From assembly GCA_017591395.1 (NCBI GenBank), contig WEDG01004542.1, forward strand, positions 1 through 64,000: DNA of 64,000 nucleotides, read 5' to 3'. A program made the translations under genes and the position numbers. The stretch's first letter is position 1. The number at the start of each line of letters is the position of its first letter. The stretch is from Schistocephalus solidus. Taxonomy: Eukaryota; Platyhelminthes; Cestoda; Diphyllobothriidea; Diphyllobothriidae. Below the pieces are notes generated by a model. The model saw nothing but the letters and a program-made list of their open reading frames with translations, was not told where the DNA came from and searched no databases. Positions 41,940 to 53,793 of this stretch are shown in pieces.

Positions 41940-42344
41940 TTAAGAACGGACCAGCCAAAACCAATTAGAAAAATTAATGGTATCTAGGAAATGCTGAAAT
42001 CTGGGTAAACAAAAGTTTGAAATCCAGTCAAGTTCAGGAAAATTAAAATCTCCAGCGATTATTCTAGTGTCAAAATTGGACTCCGAAACCAAGTTCAAAA
42101 TTGTACAAAGTTTTGAATCATCATCGGAGGATGAATAAGGTGGATTGTGAATGCATCCGAGAATTTCCTTGTGTTGGGGCAACATGATAATAGATGCGAA
42201 GCAGTAATTACCAGCGAATGAAGTGACAACTAAATCGAACGGGAAGTGCTTAAATGAAGCCTTAGTATAGAGAAGACAACAACCACCACCACGCTTACTT
42301 ATGCGATCTTGACGGTAGAGGTCATACTGGTCTATGACAAGCAA
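41940..42344 (-). pseudogene. B' endonuclease (134 codons)
   Basis: QYDLYRQDRISKRGGGCCLL at residues 6-25, then LGCIHNPPYSSSDDDSKL (about 82-99) and IIAGDFNFPELDWISN (about 114-129). The catalytic GDFNFP is intact, but the frame stops before SDH and the ETW segment lies outside it. Confidence 0.7.
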
Positions 42345-42540
42345 AGAGTCAACAATTATGGACAGGGTTCATGATTCCGTTACACATGAAACATCGGGAA
42401 TCAACTCGAAAGCAATCGCTTGAAGGTGAGCCATCTTATTTATGACAGACCAAGCATTAAGCAATTTGACATCTAGTGAAGTTGGAGTAGCCAGCCTAGG
42501 GTTATAAAAAAAATAAAAAAATAAAAAAAAAAATTTGGTG

Positions 42541-43560
42541 TCAGGTTATTACGTTGGATGTTATTGTGTTTTTCAGTGTAACTAGCAACTGCGCCAGCAC
42601 TATTGGTATAAGGAACGTCAGTAACAATAGGCCGAGAGGGATATATAAAAGGTGTAGGGATATAAGTTTCCGGTATCGAAGCACCACAGGGGTGAAGGCC
42701 GGGATGGAATGGAACGGGGGGAAGCTAGACGGAATAAGGAAGCTGCTAGGAGAGGGCAAGCAGCTATAAGGATTAAGTGCTGGGACGTCGGGTCTTGTAT
42801 ATTATTTAAAATGGTAAGGGTTATATGCCTGATGTAGAAGCTTGGTTAGATTTGGAGAAGGCAGCATGCAATTATTTAGATTTGCGCTACATTGCTATTC
42901 GGTTTGGGTTGGATTAACTACCTTCGGACGACCTGTTTTAGATGCTATAATTGGGGGTAAAACGTGATTATAGGAGTCATGGGACGAGCAAGATTGTGGA
43001 GAGTAAAATAAATTGTCTTAAAATTGAGATGATAGCGGATTCTGTATTTGAATTACGCTATTTATGCAGAGTGGCTCGGGAAATTTCATGGGGAGGCCCG
43101 TAGAACAGCGTTTTACGAGAAAAACTGCCGATCTCAGTGCATTAGACATGTTAGGTGGTATAAGTGCTTTAGACGGGGTTGCAGACATTAAAGGTGGGCT
43201 AAGAGCACCGGAAATTGAAGTAATCGGCTGAAGGTAAACGAAGTAGAAGGTGGAGTGTAAAGGCTGTCTGAACTGGGCATCTGAGAAAAGGAATCAACCG
43301 GTGCGTTGAAGTAAGTGGAAATACGACCAGACTTGTGAATAGTAGACTGAGAAGTTGATGATATATTTGACAGGAGAGACCCATTTCTTCTACAACAGAA
43401 ACATTTTGTCATGTGCAAATAGCGAGGATTGTGATCTCAGTGAGCAAAGATTGAGTCCACCTCAATTATTGAAAACAATTTAACTAAGATAGGAGGATTC
43501 TTGCTATACGGTGGGAGGTGTTTTGCTTCAAGTATTTTGTAGTTGAATCACTCTAGTACA
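42541..43560 (-). pseudogene. B' ORF1, broken
   Basis: 43418-43188 reads MHMTKCFCCRRNGSLLSNIS followed by a Ser/Pro/Thr-rich stretch, the counterpart of the Ser/Pro-rich part of ORF1 at 34666-35082. 42759-42541 is a shifted continuation. Several frame breaks. No function can be assigned beyond ORF1 of the element. Confidence 0.45.
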
Positions 43561-44284
43561 AAAAGTCCATAGCAACGTCAACTGGGTGTCTGTGTATGGG
43601 AGCATTTTTAGGAGAATATTATGATAAGGTTTCTATCTGTTAAAAGCCGCGCTGGTGACCAAATAACCAAGCGAGTCGAGGCATCTGCAGTTTCGAGAGG
43701 AAAACATTAGATATGATATCGCACAGCTTACCAAGTATAGATAAAACAGATCCAAACTTCATCATAATGTCGTTGCAGTTCTGCACAGCCGACAGATCAA
43801 GCTGTTAAGCTTTAACTATGGGTTGCATATTTAAAGTCAATGTTGAGACTACTAGGTGTAATCAAGCAACGCTTGGGTCCTGTCGCAGGAAGCTTAAGAC
43901 AAACTGAAATTGTTGATTTCATCTTCTGTCAAAAATATGCGAGCAATCTACGCAAGATACGCAGGGTAAAAAATTTATGCTGATATAGATTTCCACCTGG
44001 TTGATATGTCGACCGGAAAAATGGTTACTGCAAGCAACGTTTTGATAGAAATTGATAATGTTTTTACAATGAAAACTTTAACTATATGTTCGCGCTTTAT
44101 AATTCTACTTTTGTACGCGAGGCTACGTCAGGTTAAGCAGTATGAGACTAAATATTTCCACCTTTTATTAAATATAACAACCAAAGTTATATTGAGTTAT
44201 TTAAAGATTACAAATACAAACATTTTATCAACAATAAAGCCCAGAACTTCAGCAGAAAACAAAGAAATACGTTAAAAATTTGAG

Positions 44285-44505
44285 ATTTTACTTAGATTTT
44301 GATTTATGGACCAGCTCCTGAAATTCCTGCTTACGCTAGGGCTGTAGTCCACAGAGGAGGCGTTTCTCATTGATTCTGCAACTTCAATATGAGATTTAAT
44401 TTCGTCCGATGTTTGTATTCTGGGAGTTTAAACCTTTTGTCTGGCATACCATCTTCGACTTCCAAAACTTGTTCCTTGGGAGTGGCGGCATTTGGTTCAG
44501 GGATC
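44285..44505 (-). pseudogene. Family J ORF1 fragment (J2)
   Basis: Matches 48560-48780 in nucleotides (CCTTGGGAGTGGCGGCATTT versus the same phrase with TTGC). Its right edge is the abrupt 3' truncation of a family C copy at 44506. It is too short to interpret as a protein. Confidence 0.55.
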
Positions 44506-45156
44506 CTTTATAACTCCGGGCAAATTTAGGTCGTGACCGTCTATGCTTAACTGGGGTTGATGGTTGTCGCCCATAACCATAACGGAGCACTTGTGATAAG
44601 AAAGCGAAAGGCGCCATGGGCGACACCACTGAGTGAAGGCCTGAAGATCCTTTTTTAAGAGCTCATGCGCGATGTTGCGATCGGCCGGTTTATATCGATG
44701 GGCAACTATAAAATTTTCAGCCTACATAATGGGCCTACCATACTGAAAACACTTAGGAACATCGTTGACAAAAAGGCAAAATTGAAGAGGGCCGAGTATG
44801 CTTCCCTGAATAACTCCACTCTTCACATGCGTGGGGTTGGAGATAACATCGGAAATGTTAACTCGCTGTGCACGAGCATTCAAATAGGAGGATATTTAGT
44901 TCAGAATCTTGTAACGTTTGCAGAAGGAGACATGTTTCAGCAGGAGGAGATCATGGTCAACACGGTCATTAGCTTTCGTGAAGTCGAAATAAAAGGTGTA
45001 GATTGCAAATACCACTGTCTCTAGATTGCAGCAAATGATCAAAGTTAGAGAGCTGGCAGGTGTCACACGATCTTTTTTCGAGAAATTCGTGCTGAGCCGC
45101 ATTAAGTAGGTTATTCTCTGTTAGGTGACGCATCAGCTTTTCTTTAATCAAGGTGT

Positions 45157-45531
45157 CTAAGATCTTCGAGGCAATGTAGTTATTGGCCTAAAGTCGTCGA
45201 ATGACGTAGTTCGGCCGTGTTTGGGTATAGGCAGAATGTGCAATTCCTTCCATAACATAGGGAAGTTTTCATTTTCAAGAGCACGATTAAATATCTTATA
45301 CAGAAGGGACGGAAATATATTGTTTGCCTTTGCCTGTAGAACGCTGACCGGGACGCCATCTGGTCCAGGACTGTAAGATTGACGAAAACGCCGAATGGCT
45401 TCGGTCACGTCCCAGAGGGCAAAAGTTATGGTGTCAAGGACGTTGGTCCAAACCCGGATGTTTGGAAAGGGGGCGACCGAATGTACTCTAAAAATTCTGG
45501 ACAAGAACGCATTGAAGCTCTCAGCCGTCAA
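45157..45531 (-). pseudogene. Family C RT N-terminal blocks in copy C5
   Basis: 124 codons: TAESFNAFLSRIFRVHSVAP, then RRFRQSYSPGPDGVPVSVLQ (RT block 1), FPSLLYKIFNRALENENFP and FDDFRPITTLP (RT block 2). The following blocks, MRHLTENNLLNAAQHEF and motif A, lie in other frames at 45151-44896. Confidence 0.75.
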
Positions 45532-46416
45532 CTTAGCCTCAGCTATAGGGTTTCCGAAAGCATCTCGAAGTACAGGGTACTGCGTTTTTCTCTGTGCTTT
45601 TACTGTGCGCGAAAAGAGTTTTGCAACATTTACCGAAGGGTTTTCAGCAAATTTGATCTCTTCAGGTAGTCATTTTTCTTCAGAGAGCCTCTTAGTCTGT
45701 TCAAATATTTGTTGGATCAAGGGCAGGACGGAAGTGTCGTTTTGTAGATGAAAACGACGTGAGAGTCTACGCAGTCTACGGCGAAATGATAAAGGCAGGT
45801 AGACTTCATCCTTGACATTAATTATTTTCTAACGGGGAACAAAACGAGAAAAGAGTTGACCTTCAATTTATTACAGTGTATCAGTACAAAGCATTCACAT
45901 CCAAACAGAAAGAAGTTAGTCCAGTCGTGGGAATTAAGATGTGTTAGTAGATTCTCCCATATTTTCTTATTGGAAATCATGACAAAAACTAATTTTTTTG
46001 GAAAAACGTTTCATTAGCCTCAAGTTCGAGTGTAGAAAGAACTATGGCATGTTTAGAACGCCCAAGTGGGTCTAAATGTGACAATTATAATGGCTGAAAA
46101 CCTCTACGAAAAATATGATCAAGTATGTTTGATCCTCGGGTGGGAAAATCAACCACCTGGTCCCACATGCCGATATCTATGGCCTCGAATAAGTTTTCGA
46201 ACTTTACTGGACCGGAAGGTGGAAACCAATGAACTTCAGGAAGATTGTAGTCACCTGCAATCAAGCAGTACTTCCGATTTAAGTCAGCCTGAGCGTAAAA
46301 TGCAGATCGTTATCCTCGCTGGCGTTGGGAGGGCGAAAGACACAACCAACGAGTATAGATTAGTTATCTTTTAGAACAACTCGGAGCCAACAGCTCTCTT
46401 CTACCGCGGTAAATTA

Positions 46417-46617
46417 TCAATAGTCCAACGGCAGAAATTTAAGTGGTTGCTTAACGTAGATACAGCTTCCTCCGCCACCACCCTCGGATACACAGGGTGT
46501 TGCCCATGTCTCTATAACTATTACAATGTCGGGAAAGTGGACGTAAACCAGAGTCTGGAGCAAAGGTATCTTATTAAAAAAGAGCTGGCATTTAAGACGA
46601 TTATTTGAAGCAGGCAC
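46417..46617 (-). pseudogene. Family C endonuclease N-terminus
   Basis: NRLKCQLFFNKIPLLQTLV, then HFPDIVIVIETWATPCVSEG (catalytic Glu of ETW) and GGGSCIYVKQPLKFLPLDY. This supplies the EN start that is missing from copy C4. The rest of EN continues below in other frames (GDYNLPEVHWF near 46225). Confidence 0.75.
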
Positions 46618-46839
46618 GTTTTTGTTTTTGAAACGGGACAGTTAGGCTGTCAGAGTGACTGCCTTCGGCCGTAGAAATGCACTTTTCACTTGAACTATTT
46701 TCCATCCCTTAATTAGAGATGTGCCTCGCCATTGTTACTTCGTCTTTCAAGTTCTATTATTAATTGTCTCATTGTCATTCGCTATTTCAACCCGTATTCC
46801 GGTTGAACAAACTTCAGAATGCAGACTCCCTAGGGTTGA

Positions 46840-49490
46840 TTTTCTCTGTAGCAGGAGGGGGAAAAATTGGTTAACAAACGGATGGAATAGCAGCAAAATT
46901 ATTAGGCTCTTGGGTTAAGACGGTAAGAGAGAATTAGGAAAGAAGGGAAGCTTTAACCTGGTCGTCAGTCTCCAGTTTTGCGTCGGCAGACATAAATGTA
47001 GGAATCCGTTCCTTAGTTGTCTTTTAAATCCTTATGTAGCTATTTAGCATTTTGGGTGTTCTACCGACTTTTGCAGTATGTTCAGTTCGAACTTCCTTCG
47101 AAGCTCAGTAGCCTCGCTTTTACAAATTTTGCGTTGCTGCTTATATTCCTATAAGTGAGAATTGGAGCAGGTTTGTCTGTAGTGACTCAAGAAGCGATTT
47201 CTTTTCCTGAAAGAGGTCTGCAAATTTGAGTTAAGCCATTTTGGGCGGTTTGTGATTGTCTTTCTTCTGAGAGGAAAGTTAATGTAACCAATCCTTTTCA
47301 ATAACGAGCTGAAAGTCGTCCAGTCTTTATTGGCTCCACTATGTAGGTCTCTTTCCCAGGATATCTCTGACATTTGTCCACTCATATGTGAGTAGTTCAC
47401 TTCCATATGTTTCTTTCGCACGTATCGAGCAAATTTGGTTTTGAAAACAGTGAGTACTCGAATTACAGCGTAATGTGATCGCTTGACCGTAATGGCGGTC
47501 AATCCTGTAGGTCTAGGGCATTCTCCTCATCTCGGGGAAAAATCAGGTCAAGACAGTGTGACTGTTATCCTTGTGTTCCAAAGGTGATGTTCTGATAGAG
47601 AAATTTTTTTTTTCTTAATTGAAGTAGTTTGTGGTTGAAATTATCTGGCATTCCCTGCGCAGTCCATGTTTCCCAGTCAATACCAGGAGCGTAAAAACCC
47701 CAACAATGAGGTAATCTTTCTTTTTGCTGGCTTTGTACAGTTCCATCATGAAATAAGATCCTGGTCGGAAGTCCAATAAGACAAACCGTACACAACCGAT
47801 ACCGTCAGTGGTCTGGAATACTTAGCAGATATAGTAATGCTTAAGAGTTCCACATCACGTAATGAAATGTGTAAGTCAGACATAACGGTCAGTTTTCGAG
47901 TGACATAAACTATTACTTCTCCTCATTGACTTTCTTTTTCTCTCCTGATGTGCAGATATCTTCTAAGTGATATTTCGGAATAAGTAATGTTTGCAGAAAG
48001 TCACGTTACAGTGAAAGTCATAATGTTTGCTTATTTTTTATCCACTACGTGTCTATGGTCCTCTATCTTTTTGAACAGGCTTTGTATATGTATGGAGAGG
48101 AATTTCAATGATCTATTAGTCGGGGAGACCCAGCCTTCATTGTTACAGGTTTTGGCTACATGACAGACGCATTAATCTAGACTATTTGACTGTCTTTGAT
48201 TTTCAGCCCTTTCTCCCCTCTGCTTATTCTCTCCCTCAATTCTGTCCTTAGTTCCCTCATTTTCAGCTCTTCCCTCGGCTCATAATCCAACTGAAAAACA
48301 CTTGTTTGTGCGATCTCCGTAAGGTCATTCTTCTTTCTACCAGAAGCGCTACCTGGGTTTATTTTCCTTAAATAATTTTATGAGGCCTCGTGTATGTCCT
48401 CATATCATGGCTGGGGTCTACCTTGCCATGTACGGTGAAAATTACTTCTTTCTTCAGGATCACCCTGGTGTAGTTATGTAGTAGATATAGATAGTGTGTC
48501 ACTCGTTATTCCGAAATGCGTGACGTGGATTTTGGGACAACCCGTTTTATGATATTTCGCTTACGATTTATGGGCGAGCTGCTGATTTCCCCGCCTAGGC
48601 TAGGATGGTAGTTTACAGAGGTGGTGTTTGTCATGGGTGCTGGTACTTCAACATAAGAGTGATTTTCGTCTGACGTTAGGGTTCTGGGACCTCCAATTTA
48701 GTAGGAAATACTACCTTCGTCTTCCGAAACTACTTCCTTGGGAGTGGTTGCATTTTATTCAAGGAGCCCTGGAAAATTGAGACATTTATTTCTATCGGTT
48801 TTGTTTTTATTTTCTTCTGGTGTGTGATGCTTTACTTGTTGTAGCTGGCGATGCAGATGTTTAGATACTGCCCAGTTCTGTGCATAATACCACTCTTTGG
48901 GTCGGTTGCAACCTTTGACAGTGTGATTTTGGCTTGGCATATGCTTAGACTAGGCCAACTCAGGCTGAAGCTCTTTGTTTTTTTGCTTTGTCTTTTTGGG
49001 ATGCCCTGAGACGTTTCTTCAATTTCCGGATCCCTGCCGGTTGCCCTCTTTCCATACGGCTAAACGGCTATGCCGAACCCTGTAGATGTAGCGTCATCTT
49101 CCCCATTGAATATAGTGGCTGAGGAAGCTGTACATTTTTATGCGCGTTTGTTCCCCTCATGTTACAACGTTACTGATTGCATCTCTTCGGGTAAAATCCG
49201 AGGAAGTTTCTTAAACTTCTCTATATACATCTTCAGCCCGGAAATATCCTTTTCCATCTCCAAAAAATGCTGAAGGAGTTTAAAGCATGTCACACAGGCT
49301 GAGTCCTCGTAATTTTTATCCAACAAACCTTTTAAATTCTTGGCCCGTTTGGTGGGAGGTGACTTTAGGGAAACACGTTCAGAAGGGTAGTCATTCGTAT
49401 TATGACTAGTGTTTATTCCATCATTTAAATTTAAATCGGCAAGTTTAAATGACAGTAGAATGGCAGGAGTCATCTGCGAGATCACACTTT
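46840..49490 (-). mobile_element. Family J LINE copy J3, ORF1 to EN and linker
   Basis: Minus strand. 49497-49162 ORF1 start; eroded ORF1/UTR with the 48560-48780 repeat; 47795-47565 EN part (WYWLGNMDCAGNAR type region seen in frame fragments); 47502-47149 EN end plus linker; similarity to J1 continues to about 46840. Where it meets the D-type copy at 49480-49497 the boundary is within about 15 bp. Confidence 0.7.
47149..47502 (-). pseudogene. Family J EN end and linker in J3
   Basis: KRSHYAVIRVLTVFKTKFAR, then NKDWTTFSSLLKRIGYINFP and RKTITNRPKWLNSNLQTSFR. The TNRPKWLN phrase is the family J equivalent of TNRPPWLTN in family D, so it marks the segment between EN and RT. Confidence 0.65.
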
Positions 49491-49497
49491 CAAGCAA
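49162..49497 (-). CDS. Family J ORF1 N-terminal region (111 codons)
   Basis: SLKSPPTKRAKNLKGLLDKN is basic; CVTCFKLLQHFLEMEKDISG then LKMYIEKFKKL is a likely coiled coil of about 35 residues, which is usual for trimerising LINE ORF1 proteins (known of the class; inferred here). The frame ends at a stop (49162) and homology beyond is unclear. The ATG at 49497 is close to the junction with the flanking element, so the start is uncertain. Confidence 0.45.
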   Translation of the reverse strand: MLESVISQMTPAILLSFKLADLNLNDGINTSHNTNDYPSERVSLKSPPTKRAKNLKGLLDKNYEDSACVTCFKLLQHFLEMEKDISGLKMYIEKFKKLPRILPEEMQSVTL

Positions 49498-50400
49498 TGA
49501 AAATTTTCTTGAAAGTCAGCTTCATCGACCACACTGTTAATTAAGTTTTCAATTTTTATGTAATCAGTAAACAAGACCGACTCACAGTCTAATTCTTGTA
49601 CACGATGACTAATAAACAACCGAAAGATGGTCGGTCTTATCAATGAACCTTGTGGGCGTACGCTGGCTACGACCATGTACCTTGAATGCCCCTGCGCTAC
49701 ACAGAAAACTCGCTAGCGAAAAACGAAGACATTATCGGTGCTATTAAGAAGTTTGACTCTCAAACACATTACTGTCAACTTCTACGAGAAACGCTGATTC
49801 AGAAAACGGTTTAAGGCCTTCCGGAAATCGATATGAGCGGTACACCCAGTGCATCGTGTAAAATAAATTCGATTCGCACGATCGTACCCTTTAAAAGCCA
49901 TATTGGGCATTAGGAAAGAGGCTGTGAACTACAAAATTAATAATCATTTCATTTTGGGTGATCATAACCATTACTTTACAGCGGATGAAGGTCATTCTGA
50001 CGGGCTTTATTTGGTCGCAAGAGTTCGATTAACTTTTTTGTGAATTAATGTAATATGCGCCGTTTTTCAGTCCGTGGGAAGCACTGCACAGGACAAATAG
50101 CGTTTTGGCCGGCTGTCAGGCAATTTAAAAAGCAGCTTTGCTGTAGTTCGGTACCACCTGGGAGATTTACATTTCTTCAGGCTTTCTCGTTTCGATGCCC
50201 TTGTAACCAGATGGAAGAAAATCTGCTTTTCTTGTACAAACAGACTGTCAGAACAGAGAAAAATGTACAGCTTTGTTTTTACTGTCCAATATCTGGAGAC
50301 CGTAATGATTCCTCATATCAAGAATCGTGTTTCCATTGCAAGTGCTCTTTCGAAAGTAGCTCTAGACAAATTAAAGATTTTTAACGGTCAGGAAATTAGG
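49480..50400 (-). pseudogene. Old D-type RT fragment (S)
   Basis: Minus frames: RPQGSLIRPTIFRLFISHRV and ESVLFTDYIKIENLI (49676-49500; FADD replaced by FTDY), an upstream frame with AHIDFRKAL (motif A relic, near 49825), and NAQYGF near 49895. The block order matches the 17755-19287 RT in reverse orientation. Above about 50060 homology fades. Heavily eroded. Confidence 0.6.
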
Positions 50401-50404
50401 TCAC

Positions 50405-50902
50405 TAATACGCGACCCTACTATTTGAATGGTATGCCACACCGAAAAGCAGAAACACAGAAGGATGTAGGCGTTTGGATGGTAGACAATGCTGCAAGGTG
50501 GTTAAATCCGCCAAATCAATGCTGTACGCTATTAAGCGGGCATTTAAAGTTTTCGATGAGGACTACCTACGCTTGTAAGGCCACATCTTGAATATGCAAT
50601 CCAAGGTTGGCGAGAGTTGACCCAGCAGGACTACAACATGCTCGAAAAGGTGCAACAACGAGCCACAAAATTAGTAAGAGGTCAAGGTGAACTACCATAT
50701 GAGATTTGTCTAAATAACCTGATGCTGTATCCCCTGAATTAAAGGCAGTTGCGCGGAGACTTGATACAAACCTTCCGTATTGTGCGTGGCATGGATTGCG
50801 CCCTCCTGTGTGATGACATTTTCCAACTCGCTAATATGAATCATCTTCGAGGTCATCCATTCAAAGTACGCGTGCCCCAAGGAAGATAGATGCGATTTTT
50901 TT
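50405..50902 (+). pseudogene. D-type RT C-terminus (P), left part
   Basis: KDVGVWMVDN, SAKSMLYAIKRAFKVFDED, RPHLEYAIQGWRELTQQDYN, EKVQQRATKLVRGQGELPYE, RQLRGDLIQTFRIVRGMDCA and MNHLRGHPFKVRVPQGR, collinear with residues about 310-460 of the E copy RT. Several stops (for example before RQLRGDL). Continues at about 51940-52190. Confidence 0.7.
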
Positions 50903-50922
50903 GAGTACCCGAAAGGGTACTC
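50903..50922 (-). other. Terminal stem-loop of subfamily B''
   Basis: Eight perfect base pairs closing a GAAA (plus) / TTTC (minus) loop at the very 3' end of copy N. Equivalents: 62312-62329 in copy M, 36226-36243 in the J1 insertion, 40396-40412 and 27407-27423 in family B. It is probably the RNA end recognised by the element RT, as known for CR1/L2-type LINEs. Confidence 0.6.
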
Positions 50923-51940
50923 TCATTGGAAAAAAGAAAACGAATGCTTCTTGGCGATAACAAAGAACAAACATCAGTGTCATCAAATAATAAACAAAAA
51001 GATCAAACAGTGAAAAAAAACTCCTTGGGAATTTTCATAGAAAAGGCATATGTTGAATGGGGTTTGTGGGTTTCTAAGGAGACTAAACTGTCACTTGTGA
51101 GAGAAAAACATTGACGTGAGGTAGGACTGACATGGTGATGAGAGCGTATAAGGGTTCAAAACGCTCCTCATCGTGGGAGAAATGATGTAACGACCAGGAG
51201 TCCTTTTCACCACCGCAGGTGTGACCACAATAGTTATCGACTGGCGTTAAGCGTAACCGTCACCGAAGCTAGACAGGGGAAACCTTCGTGGGCATCATCA
51301 GTACACTTAGAAATGAGCGAGATATGGACCGTAGAAACCGTAAAGTTCATGTTAGAATTTCCACAGAAGTGACCATGATACTCTCATTGCTGATTTCTAA
51401 GGAAACAACACGATTGTCAGCACCCAGGGACGGGTTAAGACCGAGGAGAAGTTTAAGGCCGCAAACACCAGCGCCTTAAGGCGCGGCTGATGCGATGGTG
51501 GACGAGGTTGTAGCAGTTTGGGCGAAATCAAGAGGGAACAACTCCGGCTACGAAGGACGTCATTTTTAATAAAATAGGGGCATGAGAAACAAAACTGCTC
51601 CACGAGGGGATATGAAGCAGCATGATAGGTTGCTTCTGAGCATACTACGAAAGGGTACTCGGAGATACGGCAAAAGAGTAAGAAGAAGTCAACATACTGC
51701 GCTCAGGGGTGGTTTTTCGCATGAGAATCCACAATGAATCTGAGTTCTGCACATCCCAGTAGTCAGATTGTAATTTTGATGATCTTTATGGGCAAGCGAA
51801 ATGGAGGTAGTTTAAAATGAGTGCGCATATATGACTCAATTTTTGATGATCATTTTACTGAGGGATGGGTTATGACGATTTCTTAGCTCGTAGGGACGAT
51901 GGGATGCTGACATTGAGTGGAAGACACGATACGATACGCG
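50903..51940 (-). mobile_element. Family B'' 3' UTR copy (N) inserted in P
   Basis: Minus strand. It matches 61470-62330 read on the other strand. The 3' end is the perfect stem GAGTACCC-gaaa-GGGTACTC at 50903-50922. The 51288-51479 and 50926-51114 frames are UTR, not genes. The right boundary is uncertain within about 60 bp. Confidence 0.7.
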
Positions 51941-52190
51941 ATGATTTTAGCAGTGGGGACCGAGGTCAGCATTAGATTGGAAAGGGGGCAATGGCTCGGG
52001 CCATAAGTGAGGAAGTATTTTTTCTCCAACAGTGTTGTGGAACCATCGCGTTGTCTACCTGCGGCGATTTTAATGTCCCAGTATGTGGATGCATTCAAAC
52101 ATCGGCTTAACATGCATATGTTGCAGCACCACGAAGACAATATGACAGCTCGTTTTTGAAAGCTAAGTAAAAAGTCTATTTTTTTCAGGA
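51941..52190 (+). pseudogene. D-type RT C-terminus (P), right part
   Basis: VRKYFFSNSVVEPSRCLPAA then LMSQYVDAFKHRLNMHML (about 52000-52125), matching TRRFFFSNRVIKAWNALPAD and SVDTFKRKFDQY of the E copy. It completes the protein started at 50405, with N between. Confidence 0.65.
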
Positions 52191-52457
52191 TTTCCTCACC
52201 CCAAGCTTATATTAGTACCTAATGTTTGGATAAAACTATGGTGCTCGTCCTCTTTTATAGGCGGGAACCTTTAGCACCAACCTTTTCCCCCGACATAGCC
52301 TCATTATTAGTCAGTTGGATATGTTAAACTAGGAAGTTTTTTCAATCACGTACAAAGGTTCTTATTTGAAATTTTGGAAAACCATTTGTCGCAAAAAAAT
52401 CATCTGCCTTATTTTTCGTAAGTTTAAACAAATTAAAGTCTTCTCCTACCCAAAATA

Positions 52458-53720
52458 TGAACGAAAATCTTAGCTCATCGCAAGCTCTCAGCCGTCGAAC
52501 TGAAGCGTTGCTTGGTTGCATCTAGTAGTCACAGCAGTGCTATGCATATGCAACCAGTTGTTAAAGCTAAGCAGCTTGATCTCTCTGCTTTACAAATTTT
52601 AATGATTTTATGTTAAAGTTTGCATCAGTTCTCTCCATACCGGGGAACTTATTCGACGGTGACATCTCTCAGGATTCTCTCGTCCATTTGGTTGCCAGTG
52701 CAACATCAGACCGACAGAAAAGAATTTATAATTTTCTTTCAAAAAATGCTTTCCGAGACAGACGACCTTTTGACCTTTTTAACTACAAAAGAGCGGAAGC
52801 TAAACGGCTCTCCTCACGTAGTAAAACTCCACCTATTTTAGTCACCCTTTTTCACCAATCGAGGTCGACTCCATCTTTGCACAACGAGGTCACATTTCTC
52901 GTTATCTAGAAGTTGCAAAATGTTTCCTTTGTCTTGATCTTGCACCGATGTAGCGAAGGAATGTGTCCCATCTGTCGCATAGGCCTTCGGCCTCTCAGTC
53001 TATTACCCGTAAGTGTGGTCATAGCTATGCAACCACAACGAGACGGTACAGCAATCTCCTCTGGTACCCGGTTCAAAAACCCCCTTAACTTCACCTCCCA
53101 CTTTTCTTTCAACGAATCCATTTACACCTTCTTCCTCGCGAATAGGAATTTAAAACTCAGTAGGTATCAACCATATCGTATACCCGCCTTTAATGTCAGT
53201 GACTCCGTCTAAAGTGCCCAGACCGACTGCTTCTCCGTTTCAAAGTAGTTTTTCTTGAATTCCTACTGTTGACTTAGTCAACAAAACTGGGTCAAGTTCG
53301 CCTCCTTCTCATTCCACGCCATCCACTCCGGTCTCAGGTGATCTATCTACTAAACTTATAAATAACTCGGGCAAGTCTATGTTTGCTTCTTATTTAAGTT
53401 CCAAAATGAAAAGCTTCATTACAATTGGGAAAACTCCTAACCCTGCAGCATCTTCTACACATTCGAAAAATCTCTTTAGAAATTATCCCAATCAAACAAC
53501 TTATCAGGCTCCACAATTTATTAACTCTACCCCTTATGATAACAGTTTTCCAAAAAAATTTGTTCCATTTTCAAATCTAATTCTCCCCATATATTATTGC
53601 AAGATTCCTCAAAATCCTATTTTAAGGCCTTGTCCTATTTTTGCTAACGCAGAAAATAGCCTCCCACTCAATGGATACCACTCCAATATGTTTCTCTACA
53701 ATAATCCTGATTAAGTTAAC
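52458..53720 (+). pseudogene. B'' ORF1, broken
   Basis: Frames in order: an early piece with KAKQLDLSALQILM; 52610-52909 (ATSDRQKRIYNFLSKNAFRD, AKRLSSRSKTPPILVTLFHQ); 52921-53100 with CFLCLDLAP and HLSHRPSASQS in a shifted frame; 53379-53714 (FITIGKTPNPAASSTHSKNL, NGYHSNMFLYNNPD). Low-complexity Ser/Pro/Asn-rich character like the copy at 34249-35417. Role: nucleic-acid binding by analogy. Confidence 0.5.
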
Positions 53721-53793
53721 AGTAAAAGCTTCGACAATTTTAGATCGCAGCAATTTTCTTTCCGCCCACACATTCCCCTTACGATCTTAGCAT

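Larger units (their letters stand above)
40436..44280 (-). mobile_element. Subfamily B' LINE, main part (RT, EN, ORF1, leader)
   Basis: Minus strand. 40440-41240 RT, eroded (near 40850 the LSKAFDKVPHGWL region; YADD region at 40630 reads VNADDLK). 41361-41576 linker (FELASKICLAHDRQRKSCAV). 41940-42344 EN. 42500-43600 ORF1. 43900-44280 leader. With 38260-39546 it totals about 5 kb, which is near full length for the family. A-rich run at 42508-42535. Confidence 0.7.
44506..46700 (-). mobile_element. Family C LINE copy C5, 3'-truncated
   Basis: Minus strand: EN (46617-46100), linker (45751-45531), RT (45531-44640) and the start of the thumb, ending at 44506 in the codons for LPGVIK. The RT motif C region reads *AENF instead of YADD, so it is dead. 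It is the undisturbed reference for the C4 junction because HRYKPA and LLKKDLQAF are contiguous here (44640-44700). Confidence 0.8.
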
